Positions 9,083 to 19,306 of a stretch of DNA of 64,000 nt are shown here, piece by piece. Position 1 is the stretch's first letter; every line of letters starts with the position of its first letter. Source of the stretch: Sulfurimonas sp. (GTDB taxonomy: Bacteria > Campylobacterota > Campylobacteria > Campylobacterales > Sulfurimonadaceae); NCBI GenBank assembly GCA_011391635.1, contig JAABQD010000002.1:1-64000 (forward strand), read 5' to 3'. The notes under the pieces were generated by a model that worked only from the letters and a program-made list of their open reading frames with translations, did no database searches and had not been told where the DNA came from. A program made the position numbers and the translations under genes.

Positions 9083-9757
9083 CTAATGATTGAGCTTATA
9101 CCCCAAACACTGCACAGTCGTAATAAATTCATACCCTACCTTTTTTCGTAATCGAAAGAGTAGGTTTTTGAGTGCGGAATCACTCATGGTTTTCTCTTGC
9201 CAAACATTTCTTTGAATCATATCTGTTGTAACTATTTTTTCGCTATTTGCTAACATCAACTCAACAAATAAAATCTCTTGATTTGCCAATTTAATCCGTG
9301 TATCCCCTAATACAAAATCTTTTTTTCTAAAATCATAGCAAAGTCCATTTTTCAACACTACAAGATGTTGCGATGCAGGTGTAAATATATCTGCTATTTT
9401 TTGTAAAAGAGCTATAAATGCATCATAACGCAAAGGTTTGAGTTCGTAGGATGTGATGTGTAGAGGAATTGCTTTAAAGAGAAAACTTTCATCTTTATGT
9501 GCACTCAAAATCACGATTGGAATCTCTCTGTTTTTCTCTCTTATTGCCTCTATGAAAGTCAATCCATTCCCATCTTGGACCTTGATATCAGAGAAAATAA
9601 CATCTATTTTATAATCATCAAAAAGCTTCATCGCGTTTTGAATAGTTGGTGAATGATATACTTGCTTAAAATAGAGATTTAAAAACTCCATAGTATTTGT
9701 TGCAAACTCTTCATTATCTTCTAAAAAAAGAAGATTGAGACTTTTTAATCCATCCAT
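9083..9757 (-). CDS. Response regulator, OmpR/PhoB-type
   Basis: A receiver domain (residues 1-120) with acidic pocket LEDN, phospho-acceptor Asp in IFSDIKVQDGNG and Lys in ELKPL is followed by a winged-helix DNA-binding domain (ALKNLLFRLRKKVGYEFITTVQCLGYKL). It should bind DNA when phosphorylated. It overlaps the upstream kinase gene by 13 bases, so it is the output of the three-gene relay at 9083-13649. Targets are unknown. Confidence 0.9.
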   Translation of the reverse strand: MDGLKSLNLLFLEDNEEFATNTMEFLNLYFKQVYHSPTIQNAMKLFDDYKIDVIFSDIKVQDGNGLTFIEAIREKNREIPIVILSAHKDESFLFKAIPLHITSYELKPLRYDAFIALLQKIADIFTPASQHLVVLKNGLCYDFRKKDFVLGDTRIKLANQEILFVELMLANSEKIVTTDMIQRNVWQEKTMSDSALKNLLFRLRKKVGYEFITTVQCLGYKLNH

Positions 9758-10857
9758 GTAATAAACTCTATTGTAAAAATCGCACCATCTTTTGTGTTGG
9801 CTGCTGTGATAATCCCATTTTGTTTTTCTACTATGTTTTTAGAGAGATAAAGCCCTATTCCCGTACTGCTACCAGAGCCAACATAAGGGAGAAAAATTTT
9901 ATCTAGTAAACTTTCTTCTATTCCTCCACCATTATCACGAATAGAGATTTTTTGATTTTCTATGCGTATATGAATTTCTGGATTTTCTATCTCTCTTGCT
10001 TTAAAATTTTCTCTTGCATTACTCAAAATAGAAAAAATAACTTGTGAAAATTCATTCACATTTCCATAAGTTTGTTCCTCTTCACTCGAAGTAATGTAGA
10101 TTTGAATATTGTCAAAATAAAATGTTGCTTCAACAATAGATAAAATATTTAAAACACACTCAGAGATAAAATAGTGTTCATTGACATTCGATGATTTATA
10201 GAAATTTTTGAAGGTATTAATCGTATCAGCCATAAACATAATCAAATCCTCAGATTTCTCCACCGATTTTTTAAACTCCCCAAGTGAGGGTAAAACTCCC
10301 GCTTCTGCTTTTGCTTTATTGAGAAGATTTATAGACGCGAGAGAAGAGAGAGGCTGTTTCCACTGATGTGCTATATGCATCAAAAGTTCACCGATGGCTG
10401 CTTGTTTTGCTTGTTGATGTATCATCTGCTCTTTTTGAAGATTTTTTTGTATCTCCTCTTGGACGCGTATCTCTAAATTTTTTTGATAACTTCTCAGCTC
10501 TAAATGTGTCGCAACCCTTGATAAAAGCTCATTAGGGTGAAATGGTTTGATGATATAATCCACTCCGCCAAGTGCAAAACCCTTTTCGATATCTTCACTT
10601 TTATCTCTGGCACTTAAAAATATAACAGGAATATTTGCAGTTTTTGGATTTTGTTTGAGTATAGTACACACTTCAAATCCATTCATGTGTGGCATCATAA
10701 TATCCAAGAGTACCAAATCTATATTCTCCTCTTGAAGTGCTATATCTATTGCTGTTTGTCCATCAAGTGCTGTTACAATATCAAACTTTTTAAGTAACTC
10801 TACCAAAATATCTATGTTCTCTTTTATATCATCTACAATTAAAATTGTTTGTTTCAT
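9745..10857 (-). CDS. Receiver domain-histidine kinase (no sensor domain)
   Basis: A 370-residue protein with an N-terminal receiver domain ([12 protein letters not shown]; Asp in [15 protein letters not shown]; Lys in [11 protein letters not shown]), a coiled coil (about 125-155), a HisKA H-box ([13 protein letters not shown]) and a HATPase domain (DNGGGIEE, then [18 protein letters not shown]). There is no membrane segment. The order REC then kinase suggests it receives phosphate from the upstream membrane kinase and passes it to the downstream regulator. It overlaps the upstream gene by 4 bases and the downstream gene by 13. Confidence 0.9.
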   Translation of the reverse strand: MKQTILIVDDIKENIDILVELLKKFDIVTALDGQTAIDIALQEENIDLVLLDIMMPHMNGFEVCTILKQNPKTANIPVIFLSARDKSEDIEKGFALGGVDYIIKPFHPNELLSRVATHLELRSYQKNLEIRVQEEIQKNLQKEQMIHQQAKQAAIGELLMHIAHQWKQPLSSLASINLLNKAKAEAGVLPSLGEFKKSVEKSEDLIMFMADTINTFKNFYKSSNVNEHYFISECVLNILSIVEATFYFDNIQIYITSSEEEQTYGNVNEFSQVIFSILSNARENFKAREIENPEIHIRIENQKISIRDNGGGIEESLLDKIFLPYVGSGSSTGIGLYLSKNIVEKQNGIITAANTKDGAIFTIEFITWMD

Positions 10858-13649
10858 TTGAATAGCTCCATTGCCTCATTAAATTTATATTTGCTTACCA
10901 ATTTTTTTATTTTTATAAAAAACTTCTCATCCTCTTCAGCTAGAATATAAGTATCTAACTCTTCGATAATAGGTTCACATAGATTGGGTCTTCGTTTCAT
11001 AATTGCAGTTTTAAGATTTGCAAAAAGCTCCTCTTTTTTTTGAACATCTATGACTCTGTTTTTAATCTTTTTATTTTGTGGAAGTGCTGTTTCTATCAAA
11101 ATAGGATGTTTTTTCATAGGTTCATCCACCTCTTCTAACTCCACTTCAAAAATAAATCTGCTCCCCTCATCAAGGGTACTTTCCACCCAAATTTTTCCAT
11201 TCATAAGTGCAACAATCTCCTTAGAAATGGCTAATCCTAAACCTGTCCCCCCATATTTTCTTGTTGTACTTGCATCTGCTTGTGTAAAGGAGGAGAAGAG
11301 TTTGTCAATATGTTGTGAATCTATCCCTATTCCTGTATCACACACAGAAAATCTAAATCTATCTGCTGCAATTTGTTCAACAACCAACTCAATTTTTCCA
11401 CGATGCGTAAATTTCACAGCATTGGATGTAAGATTGATGAGAACTTGACTCAGTCTCAAACTATCCCCATATAAATAGAGCGTATCACTCTTATTGTAGA
11501 TGACTTCGAACTCTAACCCTTTTTCTTCACCAATAACATGAATAATATTACTCACATTATCCAAAAGCTCTATCAAACTAAAATTCACTTTGCTGAGTTC
11601 CAATTTTTTGGCTTCGATTTTAGAATAATCAAGTACATCATTGAGAAGTTTGAGTAGATTATTGGAAGCTTTTTCAATCTTTTCCATATAGTTCAGTTGT
11701 ACTTCATTCAAGTTTGTTTGTTTAACAAGATAACTCATACCCACAATGGCATTCATGGGTGTGCGAATCTCATGCGACATGTTCGCCAAAAAGTTAGATT
11801 TCACTTGTGTGGCATTTTCTGCTATCTCTTTTGCCTCTTGAAGCTCTTTATTGATTTGTGATAATCTTCTATTCCAATATACCGCAAAAGAGAGAAGAGT
11901 GAGAGCAAAAAGTGCAATTTGCCATACCAGCGTATAATCAATTCCTCTCTCATATTTCACGGCTATCCATTTGTTGAAAATAGCCTGTCTTTGAGATTCA
12001 CTTATCGAATCTACAGCTTTTTGAAAGAGCCTTAGCAACATTGCATCATCATTTCTTACACCTACACCAAGCTCCCAAAATTCATCAAATTTTCCAGCAA
12101 TTTTGAGCTCTCCTGTAAACTCTTTTTGAAACATATACCCAACTTCTGCGAGTGTACCAACAAAACCAAAATTTTCTCCATCTTTTACTTTTTGCAAACC
12201 ATCTCTTGTATTTTCAACATCTACAATATTTAAGTTTGGATATTTTTGTCGCAAAATTTCAGCTGAAGAGTACCCCTTAGGGATTCCCAATCTCTCATTT
12301 GTAAAACTTTTAAAATCTACTATAAAAGGAGCATCTAGTTTTGTAGCAAGAACAAGTGGACCCCTGATATACGGCGTTGTAAAGTTCATATACTCTTTTC
12401 TTTGAGGCGTTTGCATCGCAAGTGAAAAAATATCACACTTTCTTTGTTTGGCAAACTCTATAGATTCCATCCAATTTTGTGTCTGTACTACCTCTATAGG
12501 AATGGTGAGTCTCTCTTGAAAAATTTTGAAGTAATCCGCTGCAAGCCCCACATGCCGACCTTGCGTCAAACTCTCATAAGGCATCCAATCTGGGTCGATA
12601 CACATCGTAATTTTTTTCTTATTTTTAAGATACTCCTGCTCCTCTTGTGTTATCATAAATCCGTTGGAAGCCTCTTTTAAACTCGAATTTACATCATTTT
12701 TGAGTTTGGGATTCAGTACATTTTCCAAAAAGTACCCTTCCAAATTTATAAAATTAAAATCTGCTTTTACAAAACCTAATTTTACATACATATCCGTATT
12801 TAACTTTACAAGTTCAGGGCTAACAGAACCTACTTTGTAGATATGTGTTTTAAAAATTTTCTCCGTTTGAATCGCCTCAAACAAAAGTGCATCTTTGGAT
12901 TTTTTCTTTGAATATTTATCATAGATGAGATCAATAATTTCTCGCTTATTTGCAAAAGCATACTCCCAGCCTCTGTTGGTTGCTTCAATAAATTTTTGCA
13001 CCATTTGTGGATTTTCAAGTACTGTTTTTTCACTTGTAAAGAGTTCTACATCATAGGAGTAGATACCATAACTTGCTGGATTTAAAATATTATATTTTTT
13101 ACCCAAACGATTAATATCAAAAGGCTGATTTGTAATAAAAACAGTCATGGCATCCACTTCTCCATGCACAAACTTATCGATAGAAAAATCATGATTTACG
13201 AGTGAATAATCGCTATTTTGCACACCTGCATCTTTGAGCATAACACCCAAACCTGTATGATCCATCTCCCATGGCACTGCCATAATAATTTTGCCTCGAA
13301 GGTCACTTGGAGATTTGATTTCTGGTTTTGTAAGAAGTGCAAGGGCATTTTGTTTGAAATAAGAAGCCAGAAGTACAATAGGTTTATTTTGAAGTTTTTC
13401 TAAGATGAGTGATGAGGATGAAATACCAAAAGTAGATTTACCTTCTATGACTTCATTACTGATTTGAATATTATCATGGAACTCTTTTATCTCAAGTTCG
13501 ATACCGATATCTTTGTAATACCCTTTTTCAACAGCAGCATAAAACCCTGCAAATTCAAACTGATGTTTCCATTCCAGTTGCAAAGATACTATTTGCACCG
13601 AAGCAAACAAAAACAGTGGGAAAAACAGAATAAAAAGTATCTTCTTCAT
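10854..13649 (-). CDS. Sensor histidine kinase with two periplasmic solute-binding domains
   Basis: A 931-residue membrane kinase. After a signal peptide, residues about 18-320 are an NMT1/THI5-type binding domain ([21 protein letters not shown]). Residues about 345-570 are a family 3 amino-acid-type binding domain ([13 protein letters not shown]). A transmembrane helix near 575-595 leads to HisKA ([18 protein letters not shown], about 628) and HATPase ([28 protein letters not shown]). The last 55 residues resemble the helical tail that normally follows a receiver domain in related hybrid kinases, but no receiver domain is present here. Ligands are unknown; pyrimidine-like for NMT1 and amino-acid-like for the second are family-based guesses. 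The dispersed motif core is at 12548. Confidence 0.9.
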   Translation of the reverse strand: MKKILFILFFPLFLFASVQIVSLQLEWKHQFEFAGFYAAVEKGYYKDIGIELEIKEFHDNIQISNEVIEGKSTFGISSSSLILEKLQNKPIVLLASYFKQNALALLTKPEIKSPSDLRGKIIMAVPWEMDHTGLGVMLKDAGVQNSDYSLVNHDFSIDKFVHGEVDAMTVFITNQPFDINRLGKKYNILNPASYGIYSYDVELFTSEKTVLENPQMVQKFIEATNRGWEYAFANKREIIDLIYDKYSKKKSKDALLFEAIQTEKIFKTHIYKVGSVSPELVKLNTDMYVKLGFVKADFNFINLEGYFLENVLNPKLKNDVNSSLKEASNGFMITQEEQEYLKNKKKITMCIDPDWMPYESLTQGRHVGLAADYFKIFQERLTIPIEVVQTQNWMESIEFAKQRKCDIFSLAMQTPQRKEYMNFTTPYIRGPLVLATKLDAPFIVDFKSFTNERLGIPKGYSSAEILRQKYPNLNIVDVENTRDGLQKVKDGENFGFVGTLAEVGYMFQKEFTGELKIAGKFDEFWELGVGVRNDDAMLLRLFQKAVDSISESQRQAIFNKWIAVKYERGIDYTLVWQIALFALTLLSFAVYWNRRLSQINKELQEAKEIAENATQVKSNFLANMSHEIRTPMNAIVGMSYLVKQTNLNEVQLNYMEKIEKASNNLLKLLNDVLDYSKIEAKKLELSKVNFSLIELLDNVSNIIHVIGEEKGLEFEVIYNKSDTLYLYGDSLRLSQVLINLTSNAVKFTHRGKIELVVEQIAADRFRFSVCDTGIGIDSQHIDKLFSSFTQADASTTRKYGGTGLGLAISKEIVALMNGKIWVESTLDEGSRFIFEVELEEVDEPMKKHPILIETALPQNKKIKNRVIDVQKKEELFANLKTAIMKRRPNLCEPIIEELDTYILAEEDEKFFIKIKKLVSKYKFNEAMELFK

Positions 13650-13704
13650 CGCATACCCCTCTCAATAAAACACTATTTTAACACATAATAGTCTCAAAAA
13701 AGTC

Positions 13705-15003
13705 TCAGTCTAAAAGTCGTATAGCTTCGTATGCAACATCCATCATCGTATCAATTTCCTCTTTTGTAATGATATATGGAGGCATAAAATAGATTACATT
13801 CCCTAGTGGTCGCAGTAAAACACCATGTTTGAGTCCATACGCATATATTTTGAGTCCCGTGCGGAGTTCTGGAGCATATCCAGCCAATGCAACAACACAA
13901 ATCATCCCTGTTTGTCGTATTTCTTCCACATTTTCAAGGTTTAAAAAATTTTGTAATTTTTCACCCATATATCTGGCAGTATCTCGATTTTTTTCTATGA
14001 TATTTTCATTTTCAAAAATATCAAGTGTCGCATTTGCAGCTCCACATGCCAAAGCATTTCCTGTATAAGAGTGTGAATGTAAAAATGCCTTATGTTCACT
14101 GTAATCGCAGTAAAATTTTGCATAAATTTCATTCGTTGTTAAAACCACTGAAAGAGGTAGATATCCACCAGTCAAACCCTTGGAGAGTACCAAAAAATCT
14201 GGCGTGATGTGGGCATGATTACACGCGAAAAATTCGCCCGTTCTTCCAAAACCAACCATCACTTCATCCGCAATAAAATGGATATCGTATCTATTACACA
14301 TGCCACGAATCAGTCTTAAAAACTCTGGATGGTACATGTGCATAGAACCAGCACCTTGCACAAGTGGTTCTAAAATAATTGCACTTATCTCTTCTGCCCT
14401 TGCTTGACATAAGATTTCAAATCCACATGCCGCTTCTTGTGCCGCTTCTAAACTCATATCGCGTGGCACGGCTGTCTGAATGGAGTGCATCAGCAGTGGC
14501 TCATAAGTCTCCTTATAGAGTTTGACATCACCCACACTCAAAGCACCAATAGTTTCGCCATGATAGGAGTTTGTGAGTGAAACAAAAAGTTTTTTATTTT
14601 TGCCACTATTTTTGTGTGCATGATAACTCATCTTCAGAGCCACCTCAACACCGCTCGAGCCATTGTCTGCATAAAAGCACTTTTTTAAACCTTGAGGAGC
14701 GAGTTTAATAAGTCGCTCAGAGAGTCGTACAACTGGCTCATGTGTAAATCCAGCCAAGATAACATGCTCTAAAGAGTCTAACTGCTCTTTTATTTTTTGA
14801 TTTATATACGGATTCGTATGCCCAAAGAGATTGACCCACCAGCTACTAATTGCATCTATATAACGATTTCCATCAAAATCTTCAAGATAGATTCCATGTG
14901 CTTTTTTGATAGGAATGAGAGGAAGTGTTTCATGGTCTTTCATCTGTGTGCATGGATGCCATAAAACATCTAAATCTCTGTTTTTTAATGCTTCATTGTT
15001 CAT
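13705..15003 (-). CDS. bioA: Adenosylmethionine-8-amino-7-oxononanoate aminotransferase
   Basis: PLP-dependent enzyme of biotin synthesis that converts KAPA to DAPA with SAM as amino donor. The N-terminus WHPCTQMKDHE, substrate-binding SSWWVNLFGH, PLP pocket DNGSSGVEVALKM, Asp-containing IADEVMVGFGRTG and the Schiff-base lysine in LVLSKGLTGG are all BioA features. Length 432 is normal. It is isolated on the minus strand; no other bio gene is in the window. Two dispersed-motif cores lie inside, at 14042 (encoding LACGAA) and 14423 (encoding AACGF), plus a variant near 14278. Confidence 0.95.
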   Translation of the reverse strand: MNNEALKNRDLDVLWHPCTQMKDHETLPLIPIKKAHGIYLEDFDGNRYIDAISSWWVNLFGHTNPYINQKIKEQLDSLEHVILAGFTHEPVVRLSERLIKLAPQGLKKCFYADNGSSGVEVALKMSYHAHKNSGKNKKLFVSLTNSYHGETIGALSVGDVKLYKETYEPLLMHSIQTAVPRDMSLEAAQEAACGFEILCQARAEEISAIILEPLVQGAGSMHMYHPEFLRLIRGMCNRYDIHFIADEVMVGFGRTGEFFACNHAHITPDFLVLSKGLTGGYLPLSVVLTTNEIYAKFYCDYSEHKAFLHSHSYTGNALACGAANATLDIFENENIIEKNRDTARYMGEKLQNFLNLENVEEIRQTGMICVVALAGYAPELRTGLKIYAYGLKHGVLLRPLGNVIYFMPPYIITKEEIDTMMDVAYEAIRLLD

Positions 15004-15127
15004 ACTTGTTACCTACTAATTTATTTCAATTTTTTTTGAGAGCAAAGCCAAATTTCATACAAAATAGAGAGGCATTTCATCATAAAATAAACATTATTTT
15101 AGCATTTAAATTATAAACTTTAGTGTT

Positions 15128-16666
15128 ATGCCTATTTCAAGACAAGTGATTACATTGACATTTTTAAAAAATATTTTATTAATTTTACTTCTCTCTTTAC
15201 CTCTTGTTGCATCACCAAAAGTGAAAGTATTTACTTTGCACTCCTATTCGCAAGAGTATCCTTGGACAAAAAATCAGCATGTCGGATTTGTCGAGGGAAT
15301 CAGTAAATCAAATCAAAAATTTGAGCTCTATACAGAATATTTAGATACAAAAAGATTAGAGCTTACTTCAGAATATGAGAAAAACTATCTCAACTATTTA
15401 CAACTAAAATATAAAAATTCAGAACCTGATATGATTTATGTTACAGATGATAATGCACTTACATTTATACATAAATATTATAGAGAGTTATTTCCTAATG
15501 TGAATGCTATACCTATATTTTTTTCAGGAATCAATAATTTAGCCATGCAAAACATTTTGCCAAGTGAACAATTTGTGGGAGTCTATGAGACAAAAGAGAT
15601 TAAACCTAATTTGGAACTTATCAAGCAATTTTCACCACAAACGAGAGATATCTATTTTGTAGGAGATGATTCAAGCACCTACTTCAACATACAAAAAGAG
15701 ATTCAACTCCAAAAAGAGAGCTTTAAAAATCTTACTTTTCATTTTATAAGTGATGAAAAAATCTCAAAAGTCAAAACTATGCTCTCAAAAGAGAGTAAAA
15801 ATTTTGTGCTATTAACTACAATAGGAAACTTTAAAGATGACAATAACAATACACTCCTCGTCCAAGAATCGATAGAGAAACTCAAAGAAAATCAGAATCT
15901 AATCATCTTAAGCATGGAAGATGCTTATATGTTTCATGGTGTGGTGGGCGGATTTGTTACAAGTGGAAATAAGCAAGGTGAAGAAGCAGCAAACTTAGTT
16001 TTAAAATATTTACAAGAGAAGTCACTTCACAATGTAAAATCTCTACTGAAAAGTCCTAATGTGTACATGTTCAACTCCAAAGAGCTAATCAATGCAAGAG
16101 TTATTCTCTCAGAGTATATTGCAAGAGATGCGATTTTTCTTGGTAAAAATCAAGACTTTATAGAAAAAAATCAATCCTTGCTTTTAAATATTTTGACTAT
16201 TGCTTTTGTCCTCTCTATTTTTGGTGCAATCACTATATTCGCACTCCAAAGAAAACGATGTGCCAAACAATCAGCCAAACTCCATCTTTTAGAAAACATA
16301 AGAGTTGAACTCCATTCAAAAGAGCATTTTATAACGCACTTACTTCCATTAAATAGAGTTGGCTATTGGAAATACAACCTACTAACAAACGAACTTTTTC
16401 TTTCACAAGAGTTATTAAATATATTGGAAATAACAGATAACACCTATAAGGAAGATTCTAAATTTCTCTCCTATTTTGTGCATTTAGAGGACAAACAACT
16501 CTTTGAAGAAAAAATGAATTTTGCAAAAGAGTCACAAACAACGCTTCAATTTAATCATAGAATCGTGAGTTGTAATAAATATATTCTCCATGTAACCCAT
16601 CACATTTACACAGAATTTTCAAATCATAAACCCTCTTTACTTATCGGAATTATGAAGTTTGACTAA
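15128..16666 (+). CDS. Membrane sensor with ABC-type solute-binding periplasmic domain and PAS-like tail
   Basis: A 512-residue protein. After a signal segment (LLILLLSLPLVASP), residues about 30-330 match the ABC_sub_bind sensor fold (LHSYSQEYPWTKNQHVGFVEGI). A second transmembrane helix lies near 348-370, followed by about 130 cytoplasmic residues resembling a PAS fold (NRVGYWKYNLLTNELFLSQE). There is no kinase, GGDEF or methyl-accepting domain, so its output partner must be separate. The next two genes, an SCO-like protein and a GGDEF-EAL protein, follow on the same strand, and the SCO-like gene overlaps it by 8 bases. The start lacks a clear ribosome site, so the N-terminus is uncertain. 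Confidence 0.75.
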   Translation: MPISRQVITLTFLKNILLILLLSLPLVASPKVKVFTLHSYSQEYPWTKNQHVGFVEGISKSNQKFELYTEYLDTKRLELTSEYEKNYLNYLQLKYKNSEPDMIYVTDDNALTFIHKYYRELFPNVNAIPIFFSGINNLAMQNILPSEQFVGVYETKEIKPNLELIKQFSPQTRDIYFVGDDSSTYFNIQKEIQLQKESFKNLTFHFISDEKISKVKTMLSKESKNFVLLTTIGNFKDDNNNTLLVQESIEKLKENQNLIILSMEDAYMFHGVVGGFVTSGNKQGEEAANLVLKYLQEKSLHNVKSLLKSPNVYMFNSKELINARVILSEYIARDAIFLGKNQDFIEKNQSLLLNILTIAFVLSIFGAITIFALQRKRCAKQSAKLHLLENIRVELHSKEHFITHLLPLNRVGYWKYNLLTNELFLSQELLNILEITDNTYKEDSKFLSYFVHLEDKQLFEEKMNFAKESQTTLQFNHRIVSCNKYILHVTHHIYTEFSNHKPSLLIGIMKFD

Positions 16667-17234
16667 TATATACAAACGCATTGCACTTGTATCGACTCTC
16701 TTGCTTTTTTTTATGATGCCTCTGTTTCAATCTCTCTTATTTGATGCAGACACACAAGGGAGTATTGAAATAAATAAAAACATTGATGCAAAATTTATCC
16801 AAAGTGATAAAAAGATTATCTTACTTTTTTTTGGATATGTTGGATGTGCAGATATATGCACACCTCTGTTACAAGAACTAAGTAACCTTTACACATCGAA
16901 AGAGTTTGAGATACACCAAAAAGATGTAGAAGTTTTGTTTATCAATCTTACACCCGAGATTGATGCATTGCAACCTGATTTATTTGCAAAATTTTTCAAT
17001 AAAAATTTCAATGGTGTCTATCTCTCCAAAAAAGAGATACTCACTCTCGATAGAAATTTTGGACTCTTTTTTTCACAAGATTTAAGTGATGCAACACAAC
17101 TCAATCATACAGATTATCTCTATCTCATTCAAAACGACAAAGATATTAAAACAGTGAAAAGCATCTATACAACACATCCATTAAAAACAAAAAAGCTAAT
17201 AGATGATATCATACTAATAAGCAGTAAAAAATAG
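16659..17234 (+). CDS. SCO1/SenC-like thioredoxin-fold protein, membrane anchored
   Basis: 191 residues with an N-terminal anchor (ALVSTLLLFFMMPLFQSLLF) and a thioredoxin-like domain. FGYVGCADICTPLLQEL carries the CxxxC copper or thiol motif of SCO proteins, and the distal His is probably in LNHTDYLYLI. Known SCO proteins deliver copper to cytochrome oxidase or act as thiol reductases outside the membrane. The start is TTG (16659), overlapping the upstream sensor gene by 8 bases. The coupling to a sensor and a c-di-GMP gene rather than an oxidase is unusual. Confidence 0.8.
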   Translation: MTNIYKRIALVSTLLLFFMMPLFQSLLFDADTQGSIEINKNIDAKFIQSDKKIILLFFGYVGCADICTPLLQELSNLYTSKEFEIHQKDVEVLFINLTPEIDALQPDLFAKFFNKNFNGVYLSKKEILTLDRNFGLFFSQDLSDATQLNHTDYLYLIQNDKDIKTVKSIYTTHPLKTKKLIDDIILISSKK

Positions 17235-17354
17235 TATTTTAGAAAAAGGAAGGGCAATATAAAAGCAATAATCAATTATGTATTTTCATATCCGGCAATA
17301 CCAGAGTTTGCAAAAAACAGTTTCAGGCTTTTTCATATTCAGTCTGATATTGTT

Positions 17355-19190
17355 ATGCTAGGTTTGCTCTTATTGCAGTGGTTTATTGCAACCTTTATTA
17401 CATCGATACAATACAACACCTATTTTTATGGATTTTTTGGTGGAGCGTTGATTGTTTTGCCCATACTGATTTTATATCCATTTTTTAAAGGTGACAAATA
17501 CTACAGATATTTTATCTCTATCGCTATGATGCTCTTTTCTGTTATCTATATTCAGCAATATTTGGGTCGCATTGAGATGCATTTCCATGTCTTCATAGCT
17601 ATGGCGATACTTACACTTTACAAAGATATTTTTCCACTCCTCATAGCAGCTATGACAACGCTCCTTCATCACCTCATTTTTAACTATTTGCAACTTTATG
17701 AAGTTTCACTGTTTGATATGCCTGTTATGATATTTAACTATGGGTGTGGCTTTGACATAGTCCTTTTACATGCTGTGTTTGTTATAAGTGAGTTAGCTGT
17801 TTTGGGCTATATTATCCGTCTGCAAAGAGAACACCATGTGAATTTAAATATAACACAAAACCAGATTCATGAGCTCAATCAAGAGTTGGAACACACCTCT
17901 TTACATGACTCACTCACAGGATTACCTAACAGACTCTTTTTAAGACAGCAGATAAAAATCATCAAAGATAACGCTATCCAAAACAATGAAAAATTTGCAA
18001 TTATCTTTTTGGATCTTGACCACTTCAAAAATATCAATGACACACTCGGGCATGATGTAGGAGATGCTCTTCTCAAAAGAGTTGCGACTATTTTGAGCGA
18101 ACGCATTACAAAAAACACTCTCGTTACAAGAATCGGAGGAGATGAATTTATTATTACTCTCTCTGGGTTTGCCTCAGTAGATAATCTCTTGCCAATTATT
18201 ACGGGATTGCTACAAGAGTTTCGCAAAGAGTTTTTTATCAAAGGGTACTCTTTACGACTCTCAGCGAGTATTGGTGTCTCTATTTATCCCGATGATTCAA
18301 CGAGTGTCAGAGAGTTGATGAAATATGCAGATATCGCAATGTATAAAGCCAAAACAGATGGACGCGATAACTTCAGTTTTTTTACGCAAACACTCAACAA
18401 AAAGATTCATAACGAAGTAGATATCATCAATGATATGCAACGAGCATTTTATGACAATGAATTTAAACTCTATTACCAACCAAAAGTAGATGCAAGAACG
18501 AAAAAAATAATTGGTGCAGAAGCACTTTTGCGATGGCAACATCATAACAAAGGATTAATCGGACCTAATATCTTTATCCCTTTGGCAGAGAGCACAGGTT
18601 TTATCCTCAATCTTGGAAGTTTTGTTATCCAAGAGAGTACACAAGCGATTAAAAGATTGAGCGATTTAGGTTTTCATGATTTAATTATTTCTATCAATGT
18701 CTCCGCAAGACAATTTCAACACTCTGATTTATACAAGGATTTGCAAAACGAGATTATAAAAAGTGCAATCAACCCAAAACAACTCGCTATTGAGATAACA
18801 GAGGGCATTATGATTTCCTATGTTGAGAGTGCGTTATCTCTCTTGCAAGAGGTAAAAAAACTAGGTGTCTCTCTTTATTTGGACGATTTTGGAACGGGCT
18901 ACTCCTCTTTGTCCTATCTCAAAAAATTTCCAATAGACACCCTCAAAATCGATAAAAGCTTTGTAGATGACATTAGTGATGATAGTACAAAAAACGAATC
19001 GCTCCTTGTAAATACAATATTAGAAATGGGAAAAAGTCTTAAATTGAGTGTCATTGCAGAAGGCGTTGAAAATGTGCATCAATTCAATTATCTCAAAGAT
19101 AAAGGATGCGACATCATCCAAGGGTACTATTTTGCAAAACCAATGTGTGAAGAGGAGTTTATAAAACTCCTGCAAAATCCATCCTTCTAA
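17355..19190 (+). CDS. Membrane GGDEF-EAL protein
   Basis: c-di-GMP turnover protein with five or six transmembrane helices, including a His-rich segment (GRIEMHFHVF and LLHHLIFNY). A GGDEF domain follows (RIGGDEF, intact, about residue 260), then an EAL domain (GAEALLRW; DDFGTGYSS; IAEGVE), also intact. The ATG at 17355 falls inside the first helix. The frame stays open back to the SCO-like stop at 17232-17234, and the extra codons encode plausible sequence (FRLFHIQSDIV). A strong AAGGAAGGG at 17249 precedes only an ATA codon (17259), so the true start may be non-canonical. An inverted pair of dispersed motifs follows the stop. Confidence 0.9.
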   Translation: MLGLLLLQWFIATFITSIQYNTYFYGFFGGALIVLPILILYPFFKGDKYYRYFISIAMMLFSVIYIQQYLGRIEMHFHVFIAMAILTLYKDIFPLLIAAMTTLLHHLIFNYLQLYEVSLFDMPVMIFNYGCGFDIVLLHAVFVISELAVLGYIIRLQREHHVNLNITQNQIHELNQELEHTSLHDSLTGLPNRLFLRQQIKIIKDNAIQNNEKFAIIFLDLDHFKNINDTLGHDVGDALLKRVATILSERITKNTLVTRIGGDEFIITLSGFASVDNLLPIITGLLQEFRKEFFIKGYSLRLSASIGVSIYPDDSTSVRELMKYADIAMYKAKTDGRDNFSFFTQTLNKKIHNEVDIINDMQRAFYDNEFKLYYQPKVDARTKKIIGAEALLRWQHHNKGLIGPNIFIPLAESTGFILNLGSFVIQESTQAIKRLSDLGFHDLIISINVSARQFQHSDLYKDLQNEIIKSAINPKQLAIEITEGIMISYVESALSLLQEVKKLGVSLYLDDFGTGYSSLSYLKKFPIDTLKIDKSFVDDISDDSTKNESLLVNTILEMGKSLKLSVIAEGVENVHQFNYLKDKGCDIIQGYYFAKPMCEEEFIKLLQNPSF

Positions 19191-19194
19191 ATTT

Positions 19195-19218
19195 TGGCAT
19201 GTGCAAATCCACATGCCG
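19195..19218. terminator. Hairpin made of two inverted dispersed-motif copies
   Basis: GGCATGTG (19196-19203) and CACATGCC (19210-19217) form 8-base arms around the loop CAAATC, starting 5 bases after the stop of the GGDEF-EAL gene. The right-hand copy is canonical CCACATGCC. There is no T-run, so termination would be weak or bidirectional. Confidence 0.55.
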
Positions 19219-19306
19219 GAATTTGCAAAGAAAAAAAGCTTTTTATCAAGCTTTAATACGAATTTACATAAAATTACAAAAATATCAAAGCAAGGCTACT
19301 AAATTA

